33,505 nucleotides of DNA from Lachnospiraceae bacterium UBA4631 (GCA_002406015.1 DHMX01000019.1:408-33912); one strand, 5' to 3'. Counted from the first letter of the stretch, positions 24,335-33,221 are shown. Translations and numbers: made by a program. The notes: a model not told the origin generated them from the letters alone.

Positions 24335-25249
24335 ATGGAAGGCGACATATCATCAAATATTCGTAAAATTGTAGGTTCTGAGCGAGTGTATACAGAGGAG
24401 CCGATGAGCAGGCATACTACATTTCGAATTGGCGGAAATGCAGATATATTTGTAACACCGGGTAGTATTTCTGAGATAGAACAGATATTAAAGTGCTGTG
24501 AGGAGCAATCCGTTCCGTATTATGTGATTGGTAATGGAAGCAACTTGTTAGTAGGGGACGGAGGAATACGAGGCGTTGTCATTCAGATAGGAGCTGAATT
24601 TGCCGAAGTTGAAGTTGGTGAGGATAATACCATCTGGGTACAGGCAGGATGCCTGTTGAGTAAGGTGGCAAGTGCAGCAATGGAACATGCATTGACAGGT
24701 ATGGAATTTGCGGCAGGAATACCGGGGACGATTGGCGGAGCCGTTATGATGAATGCAGGTGCTTATGGCGGTGAAATGAAGGATATTATAGAATGTGTAA
24801 CAGTGCTGACACCGGACGGAGAGGTTCAGATTATTCCACAGGATCAGATGGAATTTGGATACCGGGAAAGTATTATTTCCAAACGGAACTACATTGTATT
24901 AGAGGCAAAGCTGCATCTGAACAAAGGGGTTCGGGAAGAAATATCCATGAAAATGAAAGAACTGAACGAGGCAAGAAGAAAAAAACAACCATTGGAGTAT
25001 CCGAGTGCAGGAAGCACGTTTAAAAGACCGGAAGGTTATTTTGCGGGTAAGCTGATTATGGAAGCCGGTTTATCAGGGTATCGGGTCGGAGATGCACAGG
25101 TATCGGAAAAGCATTGCGGCTTTGTGGTGAACCGGGGACATGCAACTGCTGAAGAAGTGATGATGTTAATAAATGATGTGATACATCAGGTAGAAGAAGC
25201 ACATCAGGTCAGATTAGAACCGGAAATACGAAAGATTGGTGAATTTTAG
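24335..25249 (+). CDS. murB: UDP-N-acetylenolpyruvoylglucosamine reductase
   Basis: This 304-residue flavoenzyme makes UDP-N-acetylmuramate, the second committed step of peptidoglycan precursor synthesis. The FAD domain shows YVIGNGSNLLVGDGGIRGVVI and GIPGTIGGAVMMNAGAYGGEM. The catalytic serine is in YPSAGSTFKRPEG. Length and the motif AKGL-type end (SEKHCGFVVNRGHATAEEV) fit the short, type II form common in Firmicutes. GAAAGGG lies eight bases before the ATG. RapZ begins two bases after the stop, so the two are co-translated. Confidence 0.97.
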   Translation: MEGDISSNIRKIVGSERVYTEEPMSRHTTFRIGGNADIFVTPGSISEIEQILKCCEEQSVPYYVIGNGSNLLVGDGGIRGVVIQIGAEFAEVEVGEDNTIWVQAGCLLSKVASAAMEHALTGMEFAAGIPGTIGGAVMMNAGAYGGEMKDIIECVTVLTPDGEVQIIPQDQMEFGYRESIISKRNYIVLEAKLHLNKGVREEISMKMKELNEARRKKQPLEYPSAGSTFKRPEGYFAGKLIMEAGLSGYRVGDAQVSEKHCGFVVNRGHATAEEVMMLINDVIHQVEEAHQVRLEPEIRKIGEF

Positions 25250-25251
25250 GC

Positions 25252-26124
25252 ATGAGATTTGTGATTGTAACGGGAATGTCCGGGGCAGGAAAAAGTACAG
25301 CATTGAAAAATCTGGAGGATTTCGGATATTTTTGTGTGGATAATCTGCCTGTGGAATTAATACCAAGATTTGCGGAAATTGCATATGACTCGGATACCGG
25401 TGTTAATAATGTTGCAATCGGTATCGATATTCGGAGCGGTAAAAGAATTGAGCGGTTGTCCGGCTATCTGGACGAATTGCAATCGCAGGGGTATCCGTTT
25501 GAAATCTTATTTCTGGATGCATCCGATGAAGTAATTGTAAAGCGGTACAAGGAAACCAGACGGTCACATCCGTTGGCACGCTCCGGAAGAATCGAAACCG
25601 GTATTCAGAAGGAACGGCAGAAGATAAAATTCCTGCGGGATAAGGCAAGTTATATTATTGATACATCCAATTTACTGACAAGAGAATGTCGGCAGGAATT
25701 GGAAAAAATCTTTGTGGAAAATGAGGAATACAGTAATTTTATTATTACCATTGTTTCATTTGGATTTAAGTATGGCATTCCGAGAGATGCCGATTTGGTA
25801 TTTGATGTTCGCTTTTTACCGAATCCCTATTATGTGCCGGAATTAAAAATGCTGACCGGAAATGACAGGCAGGTACAGGAGTTTGTAATGAAGGCACCGG
25901 AGGCGGTAATATTTCTTGAAAAATTGCAGGATTTAATGGAATTTCTGATACCGAATTACAAAAAGGAAGGAAAGAATCAGTTGGTGGTAGCAGTTGGATG
26001 CACCGGCGGAAAGCATCGGTCTGTTACCTTGGCAAACGGTCTGTATCGGGCATTGTTAGCTTCACAGGAAAGTGTCAGAATTGAACATCGTGACATTGAA
26101 AAGGACAATATTACGAAGGGGTGA
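25252..26124 (+). CDS. rapZ: RNase adapter/nucleotide-binding protein RapZ (YvcJ)
   Basis: The 290-residue protein has Walker A GMSGAGKS (residues 8-15), VDNLPVELIP, FLDASDEVIVKRYKETRRSHPL and the C-terminal GCTGGKHRSVTLA, all canonical. In E. coli RapZ guides RNase E to the small RNA GlmZ and senses glucosamine-6-phosphate. In Bacillus (YvcJ) it binds and hydrolyses nucleotides and affects competence. Its place directly after murB supports a link to cell-wall amino-sugar supply. The whiA start follows five bases after its stop. Confidence 0.97.
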   Translation: MRFVIVTGMSGAGKSTALKNLEDFGYFCVDNLPVELIPRFAEIAYDSDTGVNNVAIGIDIRSGKRIERLSGYLDELQSQGYPFEILFLDASDEVIVKRYKETRRSHPLARSGRIETGIQKERQKIKFLRDKASYIIDTSNLLTRECRQELEKIFVENEEYSNFIITIVSFGFKYGIPRDADLVFDVRFLPNPYYVPELKMLTGNDRQVQEFVMKAPEAVIFLEKLQDLMEFLIPNYKKEGKNQLVVAVGCTGGKHRSVTLANGLYRALLASQESVRIEHRDIEKDNITKG

Positions 26125-26129
26125 AGGCT

Positions 26130-27044
26130 GTGTCATTTTCATCTGAAGTCAAGGAAGAATTGGTACATCAGCTTCCGAGCGGAAGACATTGTCAGATAGC
26201 AGAGCTGAGTGCCTTAATTTTAAATAGTAATTGCCGCCTTTTTCCATGGTTTTATATGAAAACGGAAAATTTTCGGGTGGCAAAAAAGACGGCGAAGTTA
26301 ATTTATCGTTGTTTTGGAAGTCATTGCCAGATACGGGTTCGAACCTATATGAATCATAAGACGGCAACCACATATGAATTGATATTAGCAGACGAGGCGG
26401 AAACAAAACGGATGCTGCAGGCTTGTAAGGTGACAGCCGAAAGAAGGGTAAATCATCTGATTATACAAAAGAGCTGCTGTAAACGTGCCTTTTTAAGAGG
26501 CGTATTTTTAACTAGCGGTTCTGTAAATAATCCGGCAAAATCCTATCATTTTGAAATTGCCTGTGAGGATAATGCAATGGCATTGGAAGTACAGGAGATT
26601 ATGCGGACATTTGAGCTGGATGCCAAAATCGTAGAACGAAAAAAGTATCATGTAGTGTACCTGAAAGAAGGTGCGATGATTGCGGATGCGTTGAATGTTA
26701 TGGAGGCACATCGGGCATTACTAAACATGGAGAATGTCCGAATCTGGAAGGATGTTCGGAATCAGACAAACCGGAAGGTAAATTGTGACATAGCAAACAT
26801 TAATAAAACGCTGTCTGCCGCACAAAAGCAGATAGAGGATATTCGTTATATTGAAGAGAGGAAGGGCTTTGGCAGCCTGAGTCCGGGCTTACGGCAGGTA
26901 GCCGAGCTTCGGTTGCAGGAGCCGGAGATTTCGTTAAAAGAGCTGGGTGAATTACTTGACCCGCCGGTTAGCAAGTCCGGTGTGAATCATCGGCTGCGTA
27001 AATTAGGTGAGATAGCTGAAAATCTCAGAAATTACACAGGATAG
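26130..27044 (+). CDS. whiA: DNA-binding protein WhiA
   Basis: The protein has about 304 residues. The N-terminal two thirds are a homing-endonuclease-like (LAGLIDADG-related) fold without nuclease function, including CCKRAFLRGVFLTSGSVNNPAKSYHFEI. The C-terminal HTH is ISLKELGELLDPPVSKSGVNHRLRKL. WhiA controls sporulation in Streptomyces and division and chromosome segregation in Bacillus. I prefer GTG 26130, giving the usual N terminus SFSSEVKEEL, because AAGGGG lies eight bases before it. GTG 26121 would overlap that ribosome site. In Bacillus yvcK lies between rapZ and whiA; here there is no room for it. Confidence 0.96.
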   Translation: MSFSSEVKEELVHQLPSGRHCQIAELSALILNSNCRLFPWFYMKTENFRVAKKTAKLIYRCFGSHCQIRVRTYMNHKTATTYELILADEAETKRMLQACKVTAERRVNHLIIQKSCCKRAFLRGVFLTSGSVNNPAKSYHFEIACEDNAMALEVQEIMRTFELDAKIVERKKYHVVYLKEGAMIADALNVMEAHRALLNMENVRIWKDVRNQTNRKVNCDIANINKTLSAAQKQIEDIRYIEERKGFGSLSPGLRQVAELRLQEPEISLKELGELLDPPVSKSGVNHRLRKLGEIAENLRNYTG

Positions 27045-27087
27045 CTGAGTCAGGGATAGGGGAAACCGGAGCCGGATAAAAGTTGAT

Positions 27088-27116
27088 TTGACAGAATAAG
27101 AATAGAATGGCATAAT
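27088..27116 (+). promoter_or_regulatory. Promoter of the Crh-like HPr gene
   Basis: A perfect TTGACA (27088-27093), 17 bases and CATAAT (27111-27116) form a strong promoter between whiA and the HPr gene. The start is near 27123, leaving a leader of about 62 bases. The HPr and Sel1 genes can therefore be expressed apart from the upstream block. Confidence 0.78.
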
Positions 27117-27184
27117 GAAGGATAAAGCATTAAGTATGTTAAACTTTAGTGAAAATATTAGGAAACGTACAAGGAGATAATCGT

Positions 27185-27439
27185 ATGATAACGAAGAAGA
27201 TGATCGTTAATATCAAAGAAAGTTCAGATGCAAAACCGCCAATTGCGATGTTCGTACAAGTTGCAAGTCAGTATGAGAGCAAGATTTATCTGGAATTGGA
27301 AGATAAGAAGATTAATGCAAAGAGCATTATGGGCATGATGAGTCTGGCATTATCACGAGGTGATGAACTTCTGGTATCATGTGATGGAGAAGATGAGGCT
27401 GCGGCAATCGAAGGAATTGCGGAATTTTTGCAGGCATAA
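27185..27439 (+). CDS. Crh-like HPr family protein lacking the phosphocarrier histidine
   Basis: The protein has 84 residues. Fold markers are FVQVASQYESKIYLELEDKKINAKSIMGMMSLALSRGDELLVS. In ordinary HPr, residue 15 in HARPA is the histidine phosphorylated by enzyme I. Here the text is DAKPP with D15, and the whole protein has no histidine. The regulatory serine target of HprK is kept as S47 in AKSIMG. This matches the logic of Bacillus Crh, a catabolite-control HPr paralogue that cannot carry sugar-transport phosphate and is also encoded after whiA. AAGGAGAT lies six bases before the ATG. It probably acts with CcpA once phosphorylated by HprK. A Lachnospiraceae variant with another role is possible. 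Confidence 0.9.
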   Translation: MITKKMIVNIKESSDAKPPIAMFVQVASQYESKIYLELEDKKINAKSIMGMMSLALSRGDELLVSCDGEDEAAAIEGIAEFLQA

Positions 27440-27496
27440 ATATAAGATTCAGAATAGTCATAGATTCAAGAAATTAAATGGAAATGAGGGAGCGTT

Positions 27497-30343
27497 ATGA
27501 AAAAATATCTGGTTGCAGGAGTAATAGGTGCTATTGGAATTATACTGGGTATTGTGGTAAAGGGCGGTATTGGTCTGCTGTTTGCCATTCTTTTGATTAT
27601 TCTGGCACTGGTGATAGCATTTGGAAAGATTGGATTTATAGAACGGTTGCTGGGTTCAGAGTCCGGAAAGAAGCGTAAATCCGCAAATCCGGCAGAAGAG
27701 GCTGTAAATGAAGCAATTGATTTTCTGAATCAGGGAAAGGCAATGGATGCCATTAACAAGCTGGAGGAAGCAGCCGAGTTGGTGGAGTCCAGTGAACAAT
27801 ATATTTATTATGGTTGTCAGGCACTCCGGATTCTGGGAGAAATGTATGAAACCGGAAGCTATGGAAATTCTACCGTTCAGGTAAATTCCGAAAAATCAAT
27901 CGGGTACTATGAGAGATTATTGGTATTGGACCCGGATGGTGAAGTCTATTTTAAAGTCGCAAGAGATTTACTGAGTAAGAATAATTTCAGCAAGGCATTA
28001 TCCTATTTTGAAAAAGGTGCAGCATTGAAGGACAAGTCTTCTTTATTGAAGCTGGGTAGTATTTATGAAGAAGGCTTATACAAATATGATGCGTTTGGAA
28101 ATCGTGGAGATACAGTAATTGAGATTAATCTGGAGAAGGCAAAGACCTATTATGAAAAGCTTGCTGCAATGGGTGATGAACAGGGACAGGCAGGCTTTGA
28201 CAGAGTGGAATATGCCTTAAATAATACGGACAGTATCGAGTTTGAAGAGAAAGAAAAGCTGTATGCAAAAATATCGGAACGAAGAAAAGCACAGAATATA
28301 GAATACCGGTTTAAGACAATAGAAGGCTCTAAGCTGCAATATCAATATACCTATATTCATGATGAGGTAGAAGGATATATTCATAAGCTGCCGAAGGATT
28401 GGGTGAAGGTACATAATGAAGAGGCAGGAGAAGACTATTATGCACCAAATGAAACCTATCGTGATTTTGCTATTTATGTAACCTATGACAGTATTCCAAA
28501 GGAATCAACGCGTGATTTGGAACTGTTTTTGCGGTATGATAATGATGTGTTAGATTATGACCTGAATATTCAGGAATATGTTACCGAATATGCAGACGGT
28601 ATCTGTGCAACCTATTATCATAAAGAGTTAGAACGTGGAATCGTAACCTTTGCATTCCAGCATCGGAACCGAATGGCTTGTATTAAGTTCGTATGTGCAA
28701 CGATGGAGATTATTGAGCAATATGAGGAAATTATCTTTGAAATAGCGAATTCCTTTGCGTTTGTTGACCCAACCGTTATCAGCGATGAGAGTGCAAATCG
28801 AAAAGACCAGCAGTATTACAGCGAGGCTGTATTCTATTACTTCTTGGGTCAGTATGATAAGTCCATGGAATTTGCAAGAAAAGCCTTGAATGTGGGAAGT
28901 AAAAAGGCAAGCTATTTGCTGATTGAATTATACTATGATGAGGATAGCCCGTATATCAATTATGAAAAGGCACTTTCCTTGGCAAAGCAGTTATTTGAAG
29001 CAAATGATGATTCAGATTTGGCATTTTTGATTGGTACGATTTATGAACAGCAGAAGAAGGATTATATTCAGGCATTGAACTGGTATGAAAAGGCAGACGA
29101 GTTAGGACATGAGCGGGTACCGTTCTATCTGGGACGGCTGTATTATTACGGAATGCTGCGGTCAAAGCGGGATGGCGAACAGGCATTGCGGTATTTCAGA
29201 CGAGCAGCGGAAAACGGTATTGCGGAAGCGGCTGCATATATACAGGATATAGAAGGCTTAAATGGTGAAGAATTGCAGTTGGCAGTAAACCGTTGGGAAA
29301 AGGAGATTCAGGAGGGCAATGCAGAGACAGCTCTTCAGGTCGCAATTAAAAAGCTCAATCAGGTGTTTTATCTGGCAAGTGAATATGAAATCGATGAAGC
29401 ATTTAAGACCGCTTGTAATTTGGGAAGTGCAGAAGCATTTTACCGGTATGGTCTGATAGTGAGAAAGCGTGAAAAAGCAGGAGATATGCGGGATGGCAAT
29501 ATCGGAAAGAAGCTTTTGGAAAAAGCATTAGACCTTGGCTTTGAAGGCTTTGACAACGAATCCCTGTGTGAAGTGGTGGAAGAAAAGGCAAAGCAGGGCT
29601 TGCCAAAGGATGAGATGCTGCGGATATATTATAAGGCTGCCATAAATGGTTATGCACCGGCAGTAGAGAAGATTGCGGTTCTGGAACCTGAAATGACACA
29701 GGAAACGACAGATCTGTATGAAAATCTCAGAGAGATGGCGAAAAAAGGAAATGATGGAGCATTAATTTCCATGAATCGTTTGGAAAGAGCATTTCCGGAG
29801 TTATTATATCGACAGGTACAGGAGCGGGAAGGCTATAAGGTAATTGATAATAAATTCTTCAAATTATCAATACCAAAGGAGTACACCGCAGTAATTGATG
29901 ATGAAGGCGGAACGATTAAGATTGCGGATTCGGTTGTGGAATTTGCGGTAGCAGAAATGCCGGTACAGGCAGAGGAAGAAGAAGCGTTCTTAAAAGTCTA
30001 TAAGATGATTGTGGGCGAATATAAGCATGTGGAAAATGCAGACATTATGGTAGTTAATTCCAGAATGGTAGGTTCTGCAATGACGAATACCAACGGAAGC
30101 GTATGCACATTCAGCATATTGCTGGTAAGTGCAAAGAACCAGTATTTGTTTAAGATGAGCTCACAGAGCAAAATTGAGCTTTTAGGCTTTAAGGATAAAG
30201 TATTTGAAGTGGCAAAATCACTGGTTGAAACCGGAGAAACGTATATTGCAACCGGAGAGCGGGCGAACCAGTCAATCGGCTTGACAAGATTGTTGTCCGC
30301 AGGTGAAAACGGTTTCCTTTCCATAGGAAAAATGGATGAATAA
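27497..30343 (+). CDS. Large membrane-anchored Sel1/TPR-repeat protein with two extra domains
   Basis: The protein has 948 residues. Two hydrophobic helices open it (about 5-21 and 24-43), followed by a basic KKRK stretch, so the body is probably cytoplasmic. Helical TPR/Sel1-like repeats occur at about 55-265 and 430-770, for example QALNWYEKADELGHERVPFYL and GEQALRYFRRAAENGIAEAA. Two non-repeat domains, about 285-425 (HKLPKDWVKVHNEE to IANSFAFVD) and 780-920 (FKLSIPKEYTAVIDDE to VFEVAKSLVE), look alike in outline, each an alpha/beta segment that opens with PKxW/Y and ends in a helix. Such proteins often serve as scaffolds. It lies 57 bases after the HPr gene with GAGGGAG before the ATG and ends at a strong terminator. 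The specific function is unknown. Confidence 0.82.
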   Translation: MKKYLVAGVIGAIGIILGIVVKGGIGLLFAILLIILALVIAFGKIGFIERLLGSESGKKRKSANPAEEAVNEAIDFLNQGKAMDAINKLEEAAELVESSEQYIYYGCQALRILGEMYETGSYGNSTVQVNSEKSIGYYERLLVLDPDGEVYFKVARDLLSKNNFSKALSYFEKGAALKDKSSLLKLGSIYEEGLYKYDAFGNRGDTVIEINLEKAKTYYEKLAAMGDEQGQAGFDRVEYALNNTDSIEFEEKEKLYAKISERRKAQNIEYRFKTIEGSKLQYQYTYIHDEVEGYIHKLPKDWVKVHNEEAGEDYYAPNETYRDFAIYVTYDSIPKESTRDLELFLRYDNDVLDYDLNIQEYVTEYADGICATYYHKELERGIVTFAFQHRNRMACIKFVCATMEIIEQYEEIIFEIANSFAFVDPTVISDESANRKDQQYYSEAVFYYFLGQYDKSMEFARKALNVGSKKASYLLIELYYDEDSPYINYEKALSLAKQLFEANDDSDLAFLIGTIYEQQKKDYIQALNWYEKADELGHERVPFYLGRLYYYGMLRSKRDGEQALRYFRRAAENGIAEAAAYIQDIEGLNGEELQLAVNRWEKEIQEGNAETALQVAIKKLNQVFYLASEYEIDEAFKTACNLGSAEAFYRYGLIVRKREKAGDMRDGNIGKKLLEKALDLGFEGFDNESLCEVVEEKAKQGLPKDEMLRIYYKAAINGYAPAVEKIAVLEPEMTQETTDLYENLREMAKKGNDGALISMNRLERAFPELLYRQVQEREGYKVIDNKFFKLSIPKEYTAVIDDEGGTIKIADSVVEFAVAEMPVQAEEEEAFLKVYKMIVGEYKHVENADIMVVNSRMVGSAMTNTNGSVCTFSILLVSAKNQYLFKMSSQSKIELLGFKDKVFEVAKSLVETGETYIATGERANQSIGLTRLLSAGENGFLSIGKMDE

Positions 30344-30363
30344 AGAAGCTATGAGAAAATATA

Positions 30364-30403
30364 GGCTGGTGTGGGGGTAAGCTCCGCATCAGCCTTATTT
30401 TAT
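30364..30403 (+). terminator. Terminator after the Sel1 gene, close to the MocR start
   Basis: A 13-pair GC-rich stem (30364-30376 with 30382-30394, several G-T pairs) is followed by TTATTTTATA. It lies 20 bases after the Sel1 stop and only 23 bases before the next ATG, so it could also act as an attenuator for the MocR gene. Confidence 0.8.
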
Positions 30404-30426
30404 ACCGGCAGAAAGGGGTATCTGGG

Positions 30427-31839
30427 ATGTTTCATGTATCAATTGACCATACAAAGCAAGAACCAATTTATTTACAGATTTATGAATATATCTTGCATGA
30501 GATTCGGTCCGGAAATCTTGCCTGTCATGAAAGACTGCCATCCGGAAGGGCATTGGCACAGGACTTAAATATCAGCCGCAATACAGTAAATATGGCATAT
30601 ATGCAATTAGAGTCGGAGGGATATATCGAGGCGGTTCCGAAGAAGGGTTATTATATAAAAGAATTAGACGGACTTTTGGATATGCACACCATCGGAACTG
30701 ACGAACAAAAGGGCATTGTGAAAAGCAAGGCAAAGAATTACCGTATAGACTTTTCTCCGTTTGGAATTGACCTGCGATATGCACCGTATCGACGGTGGCA
30801 GAAGCTGACGAAGGAAACACTGCTGGATACGGGTGCAGGCTTATTTCAAAATGGAGATTCACAAGGAGATTTAAGTCTGCGGATGGCAATTCGGGAGTAT
30901 CTGCACCGTTCCAGAGGGGTAAATTGTACGGAAAACCAGATTATTATCGGAGCAGGAACCGATTATTTGTTGATGCTGCTAACGCGGGTATTGCCGGAGC
31001 AGACTACGATAGCAATTGAGAATCCTGTCTATCAACAGGCATACAAGGTTCTTCGCAATTTTCAATATCCAATGGTACCGATACCGATTGATGATGAAGG
31101 GCTGGATGTTCAGGCGGTGAAGAACAGCAAGGCAAATCTGGTATTTGTTACACCGTCACATCAATTCCCGTATGGAATCGTAATGCCAATTAATCGGAGA
31201 ATGCAATTGTTAAATTGGGCATATCAGCAGGAGAACCGTTATATCATAGAGGATGATTATGACAGTGAGTTTCGGTATCAGGGTAAGCCGATTCCGTCAT
31301 TACAGGGAATTGATACGAAGAATAAAGTGATTTATCTGGGTACACTGTCAAAAGCAATCGCACCATCTATACGAATCGGTTATATGGTGCTGCCGGAGCC
31401 TTTGCTGGAACTATATCATAAAGAGGTTTCTTTTTATGCAACTACGGTTTCAAGAATTGAACAAGAGGTGGTTCGGAGATTCATTGATGAGGGCTTCTTT
31501 GAGAGACACTTAAATCGTATGCGAAGCGTCTATCGGGCAAAGCGGGATTGCTTACTGAGCCACTTGGAGGGCTGGAACAGAAATATCAGGATTACAGGGG
31601 AAACGGCAGGCGTACATGTTTTGTTGGAATTTTTAAATGGCAAGTATTCCGAAGAAGAATTGGTGCAATTGGCAGAAGAAGCGGGAATAAGAGTATATCC
31701 GGTTTCTGATTATTATATAGAAGGAAGAACAGAGAAACCGACCATTTTACTTGGATATGCGAATCTTTCCGAAGAGGAAATTACGGAAGGAATCACAATA
31801 TTGGGACAGGTGTGGAAAACGGTAGAAGAAGACGGATAA
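30427..31839 (+). CDS. MocR/GabR-type transcriptional regulator with aminotransferase domain
   Basis: The protein has 470 residues. A GntR-type winged HTH occupies about 1-75 (EPIYLQIYEYILHEIRSGNL, LPSGRALAQDLNISRNTVNMAY). After a linker, a fold-type I aminotransferase domain (about 110-465) carries the PLP lysine K309 in TLSKAIAPSIRIGY and IIEDDYDSEFRY. Members such as GabR and PdxR use PLP as a sensor and regulate GABA or vitamin B6 genes. A B6 link is tempting given the pyridoxamine kinase at 8.65 kb, but that gene is 22 kb away. GAAAGGGG precedes the ATG by eight bases. Its promoter is not clear and may overlap the terminator just upstream. Confidence 0.92.
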   Translation: MFHVSIDHTKQEPIYLQIYEYILHEIRSGNLACHERLPSGRALAQDLNISRNTVNMAYMQLESEGYIEAVPKKGYYIKELDGLLDMHTIGTDEQKGIVKSKAKNYRIDFSPFGIDLRYAPYRRWQKLTKETLLDTGAGLFQNGDSQGDLSLRMAIREYLHRSRGVNCTENQIIIGAGTDYLLMLLTRVLPEQTTIAIENPVYQQAYKVLRNFQYPMVPIPIDDEGLDVQAVKNSKANLVFVTPSHQFPYGIVMPINRRMQLLNWAYQQENRYIIEDDYDSEFRYQGKPIPSLQGIDTKNKVIYLGTLSKAIAPSIRIGYMVLPEPLLELYHKEVSFYATTVSRIEQEVVRRFIDEGFFERHLNRMRSVYRAKRDCLLSHLEGWNRNIRITGETAGVHVLLEFLNGKYSEEELVQLAEEAGIRVYPVSDYYIEGRTEKPTILLGYANLSEEEITEGITILGQVWKTVEEDG

Positions 31840-31846
31840 TTATTGC

Positions 31847-31875
31847 TTTACATGGAAGAACGCTCGTGCTATGAT
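31847..31875 (+). promoter_or_regulatory. Promoter of the DUF4143-type ATPase gene
   Basis: TTTACA (31847-31852), 17 bases and TATGAT (31870-31875) form a good sigma-A promoter, placing the start about 45 bases before the ATG at 31926. It begins eight bases after the MocR stop. Confidence 0.7.
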
Positions 31876-31925
31876 TTGGTTAGAATAATGTGAACGGATA
31901 GAAATGGAAAGAACGGAGGAGCTGC

Positions 31926-33221
31926 ATGTATCGAAATATGATAACAACTCTGGTTGACTGGAGCGAGCAGGAACAAAAGGAAATCCTGTTGCTGAAGGGA
32001 GCAAGGGGTGTAGGAAAAACTTGGTGTGTCATGGATTTTGCGGAAGCCTTTTTTAAAAAGGCAATTCACATTGATTTTTCAAAGGATACCGTTTTGCGGG
32101 AAATGTTCCTGATGGGAAACCGTCCGGAATTTATTGATGAGCAGTTAGAGCTTTTGACAGAAACAGATTTGCATGCCGAGGATACCTCCGGGATTCTCAT
32201 GGTATATGATGGGGTACAGGTGGCAGAGGATTTATTTGCAGGTGTCATGCAATATGCCAGACAACGAAGAAATCTGGCAACCATTATTATCGCAGATTGG
32301 GTTGGTGTACTGCCCGCAGAGAATCTGGTGGCAGAGGAGATTTCCGTTCATACGATGTATCCGATGAGCTTTGATGAGTTCCTGATGGCAAACAAGGCAC
32401 AGGAGCTGTGCCGGATGATTGAAAAGGAGAAAACAGACGGTCTGGCACAGGATTTAAGACCGATAATATTAGATTATCTTAAAAATTTCTATATTATAGG
32501 CGGTATGCCGGCAGTGGTTCTTGATTTCATAAAGCAAAAGAACATGAATACGGTTGATGAAATACAGCACCATATTTTACATGAAATGCGGGATGAAATA
32601 TTGAAGTATGCCCCGAAGACTATGGTAAAGAAGATTTTGCAGGTCTGGGACAGTATCCCAAAGCAGCTTACGAAAGAAAATAAAAAGTTTATGTACGGAG
32701 TTGTAGATGCAAAGGCAAGGGCAAGAGAATATGTTGGGGCTGTAGATTGGCTGGTGAACGCAGGATATGTTAGAAAGGTTCAGAAAATATCCAAGGGAGT
32801 TTCACCATTAGAGGAATATGTAGAGCCAAAATCCTTTGAACTGTATTATCTGGACCATGGCTTATTACGCAATATTTCTGGAATTACAGCCGCAGAAGCA
32901 GATGCGGACCAGCAGATATTCAGTATGATGAATGGAATTATGTCGGAGCAGATTGTATTGTCCGAACTGACATTGAATCAAAATGTGAATGAGTTATATT
33001 TCTGGACCTCAGAGGCAACGGCAAAGGTGGACTTTGTATTTGAGGATGACGGAGAAATTATTCCGGTGGATGTGCAGACAAATATACGGACAAAGGCACA
33101 GAATCTGAAGGTATTCCACCAGAAGTACAATAATCGGATGACAATTCGAATCTCGTTGGAAAGTCTGAGCTTTTATAAGGGTAAGTTAAATATTCCGTTG
33201 TATGGCTTGTGGAACTTCTAG
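31926..33221 (+). CDS. AAA_14/DUF4143-type ATP-binding protein
   Basis: This 431-residue protein has an N-terminal P-loop domain with Walker A GARGVGKT (residues 25-32), the family motif MYPMSFDEFL and a middle helical region with YIIGGMPAVVLDF. The C-terminal DUF4143 domain carries FELYYLDHGLLRNISG and ATAKVDFVFEDDGEIIPVDVQTN. The family is widespread, often multicopy, and poorly understood. Two positions are unusual. The Walker B region reads MVYDGVQ, with G96 where DE is usual. The nuclease-like VDF...IEVK end reads VDF...VDVQ. ATP hydrolysis or nuclease activity may therefore be impaired. CGGAGGAG precedes the ATG, and a good promoter lies upstream. It stands alone beside tRNA-Thr. Confidence 0.85.
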   Translation: MYRNMITTLVDWSEQEQKEILLLKGARGVGKTWCVMDFAEAFFKKAIHIDFSKDTVLREMFLMGNRPEFIDEQLELLTETDLHAEDTSGILMVYDGVQVAEDLFAGVMQYARQRRNLATIIIADWVGVLPAENLVAEEISVHTMYPMSFDEFLMANKAQELCRMIEKEKTDGLAQDLRPIILDYLKNFYIIGGMPAVVLDFIKQKNMNTVDEIQHHILHEMRDEILKYAPKTMVKKILQVWDSIPKQLTKENKKFMYGVVDAKARAREYVGAVDWLVNAGYVRKVQKISKGVSPLEEYVEPKSFELYYLDHGLLRNISGITAAEADADQQIFSMMNGIMSEQIVLSELTLNQNVNELYFWTSEATAKVDFVFEDDGEIIPVDVQTNIRTKAQNLKVFHQKYNNRMTIRISLESLSFYKGKLNIPLYGLWNF

